In this document: one piece after another, positions 8,157 to 15,800 of the stretch | Position numbering within the stretch: the first letter of the stretch is position 1 | Layout of the letters: every line of letters starts with the position of its first letter | Assembly (NCBI RefSeq): GCF_003990355.1 | Contig: NZ_CP034670.1 | Span: 868,001-932,000, forward strand | DNA length: 64,000 bases | Source: Eikenella corrodens | Lineage (GTDB): Bacteria; Pseudomonadota; Gammaproteobacteria; Burkholderiales; Neisseriaceae | Direction: 5' to 3' | Translations under genes and position numbers: made by a program | Notes under the pieces: generated by a model | Database searches by the model: none | What the model was told of the DNA's origin: nothing | Seen by the model: the letters and a program-made list of their open reading frames with translations, nothing else

Positions 8157-9779
8157 ATGAGTATTGTAGAAATCAAAGTCCCCGATATTGGCGGACACGA
8201 AAATGTAGATATTATTGCCGTGGAAGTCAAAGTGGGCGACACCATCGCGCTGGACGACACCCTGATTACCCTGGAAACCGACAAAGCCACCATGGATGTG
8301 CCGGCCGATGCCGCCGGTGTGGTGAAAGAAGTGAAAGTGAAAGTCGGCGACAAAGTTTCCGAAGGTGATGTGATTGTGCTGGTGGAAGCTGCCGGTGCAG
8401 GCGCCGCTGCCGCTCCGGCTGCTGCGCCCAAAGCCGAAGCCGCTTCCGCACCTGCTGCGCCCGCTGCCCCGGCTGCTGCCGCCAATGTTCAGGTAGCCGT
8501 GCCCGATATCGGCGGCCACACCGATGTGGACGTGATTGCCGTAGAAGTGAAAGTGGGCGACACCGTAGCTGTGGACGACACCCTGATTACTCTGGAAACC
8601 GACAAAGCCACCATGGACGTGCCCAGCACCGCTGCCGGCATCGTTACCGCTGTGCACATCAAAGTGGGCGACAAGGTGTCTGAAGGCAGCATCATTATCG
8701 ACGTGGCCGCTGCCGGCGCACCTGCCGCTGCTGCTCCTGCTGCCGCCGAAGCGCCCAAAGCCGCTCCCGCACCTGCTGCCGCCCCGGCTCCAGCCCCCGC
8801 TGCACCTGCCGCTCCGGCTACCGCCGCCTATGGCAGCGCACCCGTGAACGAAGCCGGTTTTGCCAAAGCCCACGCCGGCCCCTCAGCCCGCAAACTGGCG
8901 CGCGAGCTGGGCGTGGATTTGAGCCTGGTGAAAGGCAGTGGCAACAAAGGCCGCATCACCAAAGACGACATCAAAGCCTTCGTTAAAGCCGCCATGCAGG
9001 GCGGTGCAGGCAAACCTGCAGCTGCCGGTGCTTCTTTGGGCGGCGGTTTGGATTTGTTGCCGTGGCCGAAAGTGGATTTCGCCAAATTCGGCGAAGTCGA
9101 AGTGAAAGAGCTCAGCCGCATCAAGAAGATTTCCGGCCAAAACCTGTCGCGCAACTGGGTAATGATTCCGCACGTTACCGTACACGACGAAGCCGACATG
9201 ACCGAGCTGGAAAGCTTCCGCAAACAGCTCAACAAAGAGTGGGAGCGCGAAGGCGTGAAACTCTCGCCCCTGGCCTTCATCATCAAAGCCAGCGTGGCCG
9301 CGCTCAAAGCCTTCCCCGAGTTCAACTCTTCGCTCGACGGCGACAACCTGGTGTTGAAAAAATACTTCCATATCGGCTTTGCCGCCGACACCCCCAACGG
9401 CTTGGTGGTGCCTGTGATTAAAGATGTGGACAAAAAAGGCCTTAAAGAAATCAGCATCGAGCTGGGCGAATTGAGCAAAAAAGCCCGCGAAGGCAAGCTC
9501 AAACCGCAGGAAATGCAGGGCGCCTGCTTCACCATTTCCAGCTTGGGCGGCATCGGCGGCACCGGCTTCACCCCGATTGTGAATGCCCCCGAAGTAGCCA
9601 TCTTGGGCGTGTGCAAATCACAGATGAAACCGGTATGGAACGGCTCCGATTTCGAAGCCCGCCTGATGTGCCCGCTCTCCCTGTCGTTCGACCACCGCGT
9701 GATCGACGGCGCAGCCGGCATGCGCTTCACCGTGTTCCTAGCCAACCTGCTCAAAGACTTCCGCCGCATTTCCCTGTAA
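8157..9779 (+). CDS. aceF: Dihydrolipoamide acetyltransferase (pyruvate dehydrogenase E2)
   Basis: Core of the pyruvate dehydrogenase complex; moves acetyl groups from AceE to CoA. The 540 residues contain two lipoyl domains, each with the lipoylation motif ETDKATMDVP (about residues 38-47 and 146-155). Alanine/proline-rich linkers follow each lipoyl domain. The E1/E3-binding segment (GPSARKLARELGVDLSLVKG, near 241) and the catalytic domain come next, with the active-site motif SFDHRVIDG near the C-terminus. E. coli has three lipoyl domains; two is common in Neisseriaceae. No E3 (lpd) gene follows; the 3' end is duplicated just downstream. Confidence 0.97.
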   Translation: MSIVEIKVPDIGGHENVDIIAVEVKVGDTIALDDTLITLETDKATMDVPADAAGVVKEVKVKVGDKVSEGDVIVLVEAAGAGAAAAPAAAPKAEAASAPAAPAAPAAAANVQVAVPDIGGHTDVDVIAVEVKVGDTVAVDDTLITLETDKATMDVPSTAAGIVTAVHIKVGDKVSEGSIIIDVAAAGAPAAAAPAAAEAPKAAPAPAAAPAPAPAAPAAPATAAYGSAPVNEAGFAKAHAGPSARKLARELGVDLSLVKGSGNKGRITKDDIKAFVKAAMQGGAGKPAAAGASLGGGLDLLPWPKVDFAKFGEVEVKELSRIKKISGQNLSRNWVMIPHVTVHDEADMTELESFRKQLNKEWEREGVKLSPLAFIIKASVAALKAFPEFNSSLDGDNLVLKKYFHIGFAADTPNGLVVPVIKDVDKKGLKEISIELGELSKKAREGKLKPQEMQGACFTISSLGGIGGTGFTPIVNAPEVAILGVCKSQMKPVWNGSDFEARLMCPLSLSFDHRVIDGAAGMRFTVFLANLLKDFRRISL

Positions 9780-9795
9780 GCGTTTGGGCATGATT

Positions 9796-9828
9796 AAAAG
9801 GCTACCTGATTATTTCAGGTAGCCTTTT
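9796..9828. terminator. DUS-pair terminator after aceF
   Basis: Perfect 14-bp stem AAAAGGCTACCTGA / TCAGGTAGCCTTTT around TTATT, ending in a T-run. It works in both directions on paper. Confidence 0.85.
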
Positions 9829-9829
9829 C

Positions 9830-9933
9830 TATAGTGGATTAACAAAAATCAGGACAAGGCGGCGAGTCGCAGACAGTACACACGTTACGGCAAGGCGAGA
9901 CAACGCTGTCCTGATTTTTGTTAATCCACTATA
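9830..9933. repeat. Correia repeat (CREE), 104 bp
   Basis: Starts TATAGTGGATTAACAAAAAT and ends GTTAATCCACTATA. It lies exactly between the aceF terminator and the start of the duplicated aceF fragment. Its core has GCGAGTCGCAGACAGTACAC and it ends CTGTCCTGATTTTTG, so both ends carry the CAGGACA-type arm sequence. Confidence 0.88.
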
Positions 9934-10141
9934 GATGGAATCAGTGTGGGACGGTTCTTTCTGCAAGCCGTGCCTGATGTGCCTCTTGAGCCTATCGTTC
10001 GACCACCGCGTGATCGACGGCGTAGCGGGTATACGCTTCACTGTGTTTCTGGCCAACCTGCTCAAAGACTTTTGCCGCATTTTCCTGTAAGCGTTCGGAC
10101 ATGATTAAAAGGCTACCTGATTATTTCAGGTAGCCTTCTCT
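9934..10141 (+). pseudogene. aceF: Duplicated 3' fragment of aceF with its terminator
   Basis: This stretch repeats 9623-9830 in the same orientation: the last codons of aceF, the stop, the spacer and the DUS-pair terminator. Reading in frame to TAA it encodes VWDGS...LSLSFDHRVIDG...GIRFTVFLANLLKDFCRIFL. By my count this matches the true C-terminus at about 37 of 48 positions. It keeps the active-site HRVIDG but has no start and no upstream domains. It is bounded on both sides by CREEs. The divergence suggests an old copy or a fragment from another strain's aceF. Confidence 0.9.
10107..10137. terminator. Second copy of the aceF DUS-pair terminator
   Basis: AAAAGGCTACCTGA / TCAGGTAGCCTT with the same TTATT loop as the authentic copy; part of the duplicated block. 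Confidence 0.7.
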
Positions 10142-10149
10142 AATCCAGA

Positions 10150-10254
10150 TATAGTGAATTAAATTTAAACCAGTACAGCGTTGGCTCGCCTTGCCGTAAC
10201 GTGTGTACTGTCTGCGACTCGCCGCCTTGTCCTGATTTTTGTTAATCCACTATA
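10150..10254. repeat. Correia repeat (CREE), 105 bp
   Basis: Starts TATAGTGAATTAAATTTAAA, ends TTGTTAATCCACTATA. The last bases plus the flank create a perfect TATAAT, 18 bp after TTGTCC, pointing right into the 3' end of the ppiC gene (antisense). Confidence 0.88.
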
Positions 10255-10266
10255 ATGCTTAAGTGT

Positions 10267-11133
10267 TTAGTGGATATTGGCCTGCTGATAGAGGCGGGCA
10301 ATTTCTTGCTCGATTAGCAGGTTTTGCAAATCTTGTTGGATTTGCGGTTTCAGTTGGGCAAACGGAGGCACGCGCACGGGGCGTTTGGCTTCCATATAGA
10401 AGATGGCGAAAATGCCGTTGCTTTCCACCGGGGTTTCGGTGAATTTGCCCTGGCCAAGCGATTTCACGGCGTTATACACCATAGGCGCGCCTTCTTCCAA
10501 ATCTTTCAGCGGAGTGAAAGTAGGGCTGATGCCGCCATTGGCGCGACTTGGCGTGTCGATGGTGTATTGGCGGGCCACATCGGTAAAGCGGCGGCCGCGT
10601 CGGAGGTCGGCCACGGCTTTTTGGGCGTTATCGCGGTTGTTGAGGATGATTTCGCCAAGTTTTACTTCCTGCGTGCCGCGATAGCGGTTGGTGATTTCCT
10701 GATAAGCCTGCTGAACTTGGGCTTCGGTTACAGGATTAGAGCGCAGGATGTGCGCCACCAGGGCTTGGGCGGTTACGTTGCCTTCAAAGGTTTCCCAATC
10801 TTGGCGGAAGGTGGGTTTGCGGTCTTCGCCACTGGTGCGGGCATCGGTGCGGGCACGTTCGATGATTTGTTTGAATTCGGGGCTTTCGTTTAGGCGCAGG
10901 CGGCGTGATTCTTGAATCATCAGTTCGCGGGTAACGAGGCGGCGGGCGATGTTTTCACGCAGTTCCGGCGTATCGGCCACCTGACCGTTGCTCTGTTCGT
11001 TAATAATCTTCACCTGCTGGTCGATTGCGGAGCTGTCGATGCGGGTATTGTTTACGGTTACAACAGTTTGAGCAGCCAGCGGGGCGGCAGCCAAAGCAGT
11101 GGCCAGCAGTAGTGCGAGTGAAGTTTGTTTCAT
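10267..11133 (-). CDS. Periplasmic parvulin-type peptidyl-prolyl isomerase
   Basis: 288 residues beginning with a Sec signal peptide (MKQTSLALLLATALAAAPLAAQ, cleavage likely after AQ or AA). An alpha-helical SurA/PrsA-like N-terminal part follows. A parvulin domain covers roughly residues 150-245 (EVKLGEIIL, DVARQYTIDTPSRANGGISP). It ends with a C-terminal helix. Such proteins help outer-membrane proteins fold in the periplasm. It is the last gene of an apparent yciI-bolA-ppi run on the minus strand, 36 bp after bolA. Confidence 0.88.
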   Translation of the reverse strand: MKQTSLALLLATALAAAPLAAQTVVTVNNTRIDSSAIDQQVKIINEQSNGQVADTPELRENIARRLVTRELMIQESRRLRLNESPEFKQIIERARTDARTSGEDRKPTFRQDWETFEGNVTAQALVAHILRSNPVTEAQVQQAYQEITNRYRGTQEVKLGEIILNNRDNAQKAVADLRRGRRFTDVARQYTIDTPSRANGGISPTFTPLKDLEEGAPMVYNAVKSLGQGKFTETPVESNGIFAIFYMEAKRPVRVPPFAQLKPQIQQDLQNLLIEQEIARLYQQANIH

Positions 11134-11169
11134 GTTGTCGTCCTCAAGTTCAAAATGGTTATAGTCGGA

Positions 11170-11448
11170 TTATAAAGGATTTCCCGGCTGGTATTCTTCC
11201 GGTGTTTGCGCACGGATGCTCAGTGCGTGGATTTGGGAGGGGTATAAATCGTGCAGTGCCTGTTGGATGGTACGTTGGCGGGCAACGCGGTTCATGCCGG
11301 CAAATTTGGGGCTGACGATATGAACCCGGTAATGTCCGCCGCCTTGGTTGCCGGCGTGGCCGATGTGCAAATGACTCTCATCGGCCAGTTCGAGCAAGCT
11401 GGGAGAAAAGGCGGCTTCCAAACGCTGACGGATGGTTTGCGCGCTCAT
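11170..11448 (-). CDS. bolA: BolA family protein
   Basis: 92 residues with the BolA fold signature: ESHLHIGHAGNQGGGHYRVHIVSPKFAG (residues ~24-51), then a helix with R-R-Q ending in HALSIRAQTPEEY. BolA proteins pair with monothiol glutaredoxins in iron-sulfur trafficking and can act in stress responses. The start overlaps the stop of the upstream yciI-like gene as ATGA, so the two are translationally coupled. Confidence 0.93.
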   Translation of the reverse strand: MSAQTIRQRLEAAFSPSLLELADESHLHIGHAGNQGGGHYRVHIVSPKFAGMNRVARQRTIQQALHDLYPSQIHALSIRAQTPEEYQPGNPL

Positions 11449-11735
11449 GCAGGCAACACTTTCTTAAACGGGCGAATGAGGATTTCGGCATATACGCCTG
11501 CTTCCACATAGGGGTCTTGCCCCGCCCATTCTTCAGCTTCGTCTAAAGAGGCAAAGTCTGCCACGATAAGGCTACCTGAAAAGCCGGTTTCGCCCTCGGG
11601 TAAGGGGCAGGGGCCGGCCAAAACCAGCCGGCCGGCTTCGGCCAGCTTTTCCAGTCTGGCCAAGTGAGCGCTGCGGGCAGCTAATCTGGCTTCAGTGGAG
11701 TCGGCCACATCGGAGGCCATCAGCATGAACAACAT
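11445..11735 (-). CDS. YciI family protein
   Basis: 96 residues from the start MLFMLMASDVADS; this ATG is chosen over an upstream one because GAGAGGAT lies 6-8 bases before it. The YciI/DGPF fold is visible: R-A-H-L-RLEKLAEAGRLVLAGP, then GSLIVADFASLDEAEEWAGQDPYVEAGVYAEILIRPFKKV. The conserved Asp-His type residues are partly kept. Biochemical role of these small dimers is mostly unknown. It is coupled to bolA by an ATGA overlap, an arrangement common in Neisseriaceae. Confidence 0.9.
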   Translation of the reverse strand: MLFMLMASDVADSTEARLAARSAHLARLEKLAEAGRLVLAGPCPLPEGETGFSGSLIVADFASLDEAEEWAGQDPYVEAGVYAEILIRPFKKVLPA

Positions 11736-11970
11736 ATTCGGTATCCTCTCGATCAATAAATTCGGAAAATTAGGCAAAGGCGTTTGCCGCCGTTTAATCT
11801 GTAGATAATTTTGCCTGGCTACCCGCGCCTTGCATCATTCTGTAATCCGGTCATTGGCAAGTGCGAGATTGGGTGTTTATCTTAAAGCAAATATGGAAAT
11901 TCTGCACTCAAATATCGAAAAGCCGAGGATTGGGAGTATGTATTGGCAACAGTGTAAATACGCCAGAATA
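11736..11970. other. Intergenic DNA left of the IS5-type element
   Basis: About 235 bp with no gene. A possible rightward promoter is TTGGCA (11854-11859), 18 bp, TATCTT (11878-11883). Before the IS arrived this stretch would have been the direct upstream region of the RTX gene. Confidence 0.45.
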
Positions 11971-12010
11971 GACCTCTTGCGAAAGTATCCTGAAGATTTA
12001 CAATTCCCAA

Positions 12011-12430
12011 ATGAAATACGAAAACCTCATCCAAAGAAGCGACAGGGAATTCAAACGGCTCACAGGTGTAACGCCCGTCCTTTTTCACGAAATGCTGCAA
12101 GTCACCACAGAAGCAGAAAGCCGGAAGGTCAAGTCGGGCAGGCCGCATACGCTCGGTTTGGCAGACCAACTGCTGCTTACCCTAAGCTATCTGCGCCATT
12201 ACCATACCCAACTCGAATTGGCCGCCATCTACGGCCTTTCCGAAAGTAATGTCTGCCGCACCATCCGTAAAACCGAGGACGCCCTCATCCGTTGCAAACG
12301 CTTCTCCCTGCCAAAGCACAAGAATCCGGGCGACCAAACGGTCATCATTGACGTTACCGAAAGCCCGATTGAACGTCCCAAAAAAACAGCGGCAGTATTA
12401 CAGCGGCAAGAAAAGGCGGCACACGGTTAA
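12011..12430 (+). CDS. IS5-type transposase, first frame (OrfA)
   Basis: 139 residues: helix-turn-helix N-terminal part (LTLSYLRHYHTQLELAAIYGLSESNVCRTI) and the first catalytic aspartate in VIIDVTESPIE. After ERPKK the frame runs into a short unrelated tail. The continuation of the transposase is in the +1 frame, and the switch lies at a run of seven A (near 12379-12386). Either programmed frameshifting, transcript slippage or an inactivating indel would explain it; I cannot tell which. Confidence 0.85.
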   Translation: MKYENLIQRSDREFKRLTGVTPVLFHEMLQVTTEAESRKVKSGRPHTLGLADQLLLTLSYLRHYHTQLELAAIYGLSESNVCRTIRKTEDALIRCKRFSLPKHKNPGDQTVIIDVTESPIERPKKTAAVLQRQEKAAHG

Positions 12431-12806
12431 AATCCGGGTCATATACGGCAGGGAAACGGAAAAAATCATCAGCATCCGGACGGGGATGGGTGCCCGGCAT
12501 GACATGCGTTTAGCCAAGAGGCACCTTGCAGAGCTTTATCCCTACAAAATAGTCATTGCGGATAAGGGTTATCAAGGATTGGCCAAAACCGGATTACAGA
12601 CCCCGAAAAAGAAATCCAAACGTCATCCGCCGGACAAACAGGATAAAGAGGCGAACAGGCGGTTAGGCAAACTCAGAACCGTCATCGAGCACATCAACAG
12701 GAAACTGAAGATATTCAAAATATTGTCGCTGCCTTACCGCAACAGGCGGAAACGGTTCGGGTTAAGGGCAAATCTGATTGCAGGACTGGTTAATGCGATG
12801 GGATGA
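12249..12806 (+). CDS. IS5-type transposase, second frame (OrfB)
   Basis: The meaningful part begins around PKKQRQYYSGKKRRHTVKI (from about 12380) and carries the second catalytic aspartate (IVIADKGYQG) and the final glutamate (LRTVIEHINRKLK) of the DDE transposase. The residues before the A-run are the out-of-frame reading of OrfA. A functional enzyme needs the fusion of OrfA and OrfB. Confidence 0.85.
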   Translation: MSAAPSVKPRTPSSVANASPCQSTRIRATKRSSLTLPKARLNVPKKQRQYYSGKKRRHTVKIRVIYGRETEKIISIRTGMGARHDMRLAKRHLAELYPYKIVIADKGYQGLAKTGLQTPKKKSKRHPPDKQDKEANRRLGKLRTVIEHINRKLKIFKILSLPYRNRRKRFGLRANLIAGLVNAMG

Positions 12807-12829
12807 ATATTTTCGCAAGAGGTCTAATA

Positions 12830-15800
12830 ATGTCTGAAGATGTAAAGAACCGTTCTACGAATGAGGCTTCAACCCGTGGGGTTTTCGATATTCTTAAAGA
12901 AAAAGTCGCCCAGCGCACTTTGGGAAACGATACACTGTGGAACCCGTCCGACCCCAATACCACCCCTACCGTCGATCAATACCTGCTCAGCAATGTATTC
13001 CGGCTGGGGCCGCAGATACTCGGCGAAGGCATGATCCGCAGCGCCCTGTTGAAAGGCAAACAACTTTCCTCCGTTCTAACCAAGGGATTAACCGATGATT
13101 ATACGGCCGCCATCGATGCCGCCGTGCGTTATAAAACCTTGAACGACATGCTGCCGGAGTGGGATAAAATGATCAACAGCGGCACCGAGTTATCGCCAGC
13201 CCTGCGCGAACGCTTGCTGCAAACCAGACAGAAGCTGCAAAGCGGTGCGGGCGACGCTTACCGCACTCTTCTCGAATATACCGAGCATCATTCCCAATTG
13301 CGCAGTACAATGGCCAGCAAAGACGGCAGCCGCATTCTGAACAATCTGGTCAGCACCTTGGAATATGATTTGTCTTCCTATGGCAGCAACTTTTCCGGGG
13401 CAATGAACCATTTTTTCAATGGTGCTTTATTTGTCAAACTGCTGCATGACGACCTATTCAGCGGCAAAACCCACCGCACCGAGCAGGAGCTGCAAGCTTC
13501 GGTGGGCAACTGGCTGGGGTTGCTGGAGCCCTTTGCCAATCCGCCCGCCGCCAAGGGTTATTTCCAAGGATTACGAACCCTGCTGAATGCCACAATTGCT
13601 CGTCCGACCGCCTCACTGCTGGGCGGTGCAGTAAGAGGAGGAGTGACAGGGATTATTCTCAGTTTGGAATATGAAGCGGTTTATCATTTTTCAAAATGGG
13701 TATTCTCTGATGTTTCTAAGCAGCTATTCGGCAAAGAACTTTACGAAATGGATTGGTTTGTCAACGCAGCAGACAAAACAATCCCCGCCGTACTCGGCCA
13801 CCTCAGCGGTAACGAACTGGATACCGCTATCGGCTTCATCCACATCCTGGGCACCCGTTTCCGCAGCACCGGCAGCAAGACCTTGGACGATGAAACCATC
13901 GGCACCTTGTTCGGCAGCAACGATTATCAGGAAATGAATTTCGGCAGGGTGCTGTCTGTGTATAAAAAGCTGTATGCGCTGTTCAGCGGCTCGCACGATG
14001 CCGACGGTTTGACCGATGCTGCACAAATGGCCGCACATATGCAGCAGCATTACCAAATCTTTACCGGTAAAGACGGCTCCAAACCCGTATTGGAGAGTAT
14101 TACCGTGAAAAAATCCGATCCATTAGATCATAGAGCGCTCCTTAATAATGAAGAGGGAATGGCCTATCGCTATGCACTGTTGAACCTGAACCCGTTTGCT
14201 GTATTCGGTAGTATCGATTACCAAGCATACAATACTAATCGAGAATTAGATCTGTACTCTGCCAATAATCCGAACGGCATGACAGAAGGCTACCTGAAAG
14301 ACCGTAGCAATATGCTCGGCCTAATGAACGAATTCGACTCTGAAAAGACTGCCTACGGCAAGCGTTTCGGCGCATTCGGCTTAATCAATTCGCCTGAAAT
14401 GGCACATGCTCTGAGAAATATGGATGATGTGCTGTATGAAGATTTCTCCGCCAACGGCGGCAAGGGATTACAGCTCGACATTAACTATAAAAATATGCCC
14501 GAATCGGCGAAGCAGCATATCTCCTTTGGTACCAATCAAAACGATGATAAGGGAGAATTGACCGGAGGCAGTAAAAACGACCGCCTCTACGGCCTGGCCG
14601 GCGACGATACACTCAAAGGTCTGGGCGGCAGCGACCACATGGAAGGTGGCATCGGCTTCGATACCTACCATATCGAAGACGAAGACACTGTGTTCGACAG
14701 CGACGGAAAAGGCAAATTGGTCTTTAAAAACAGCAAAACCGCCGGCCATTTTGAACGCATCGCCGACCAAGACGGTGTTTGGCGCAGCGAGGGCATGCAA
14801 GCCATCAGGCAAGGCAATGATTTGAAAGTCAGTGCCGATGGCGACAGCGCCACCATTCAAAACTTCTTTACCCAAGCTGCAGCCGGTACCGACGGCAGCC
14901 TCTCCCTTCTAGGCATCACCCTGGCCGATGCCGTCCCCACCGAAGAGCGGCCTTTCCTCGATACCGTTGCCTATGCCGGCGAAGCCAATCTCTACAACAC
15001 CTTCAACCTCTCCGGGCAACAGCGCTTCAGCATCATCGGCGGCAGTAGGGACGATTTGGTGTTTGCTAACGGCGCCCAAGCCGCCCGCATTGATGCCGGT
15101 GCGGGTAACGACCGCATCTACGGCAGCTATGGCGCGGACACCATCTACGGCGGCTCAGGCTCCGACTACATCAACGGCAGCCCGGGCGTAATCGCCGGCA
15201 CCGGCCGCACCGCCGAACAGCAGGCGGAAGACCGCGATTTCCTGGTGGGCGGCGCAGGCCGCGACGTGGTGGTGGGTATGGCCGGCGACGACATCATCCA
15301 CACCGGCGAGGTGGGCGAGCACCTGCTCACTGCCGGCAGCGGCGAAGCGGGCGATTTGGCCAGCGGCGGTTTGGGCGACGATAAAATCTACGGCAGCATA
15401 GCCAATGATCTTTTGGCCGGCAGCGAGGGCGGCGATACCGTTTACGGCGGTGCGGGCGATGACGTTATCCTCGGCGATGCGCTCTACCGCCTTGCCAGCC
15501 GCAGCCTGACTGTTTACCAGGAAGGCACGATCACCGGCCCCGAATACGGCCCGGGCTCCGGCATCGGCGGTATCGGTCATGTTGCCCCGCCTTCTTACCA
15601 TACCCCCCGGGTGGGCATGGAACATAATTATTCGAATGGCAAATGGGAACACCGGGTGTCCAATGCCGCCTCCCGCTCTCATCCGGATATGGACAAATGG
15701 ACGGTTTCCATCGACCACGAAAAGGGCGACTATGCCTTCTCTTCGCCCATCCCTGCCATCAATGAAGACCACCGGCTGGCTGCAGGCGGCGGTGCCGACT

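Larger units (their letters stand above)
11971..12824 (+). mobile_element. IS5-family insertion sequence, 854 bp
   Basis: Bounded by terminal inverted repeats GACCTCTTGCGAAA / TTTCGCAAGAGGTC and flanked by TA on each side, fitting a TA target duplication of the IS427/IS1106-like group. It carries a transposase split over two frames. Its right end is 5 bp from the start codon of the RTX gene. Confidence 0.88.

Noticed and set aside
12011..12806. IS5 transposase as two independent genes
   Set aside because: Catalytic residues are split between the frames at an A-run, so they are halves of one enzyme.
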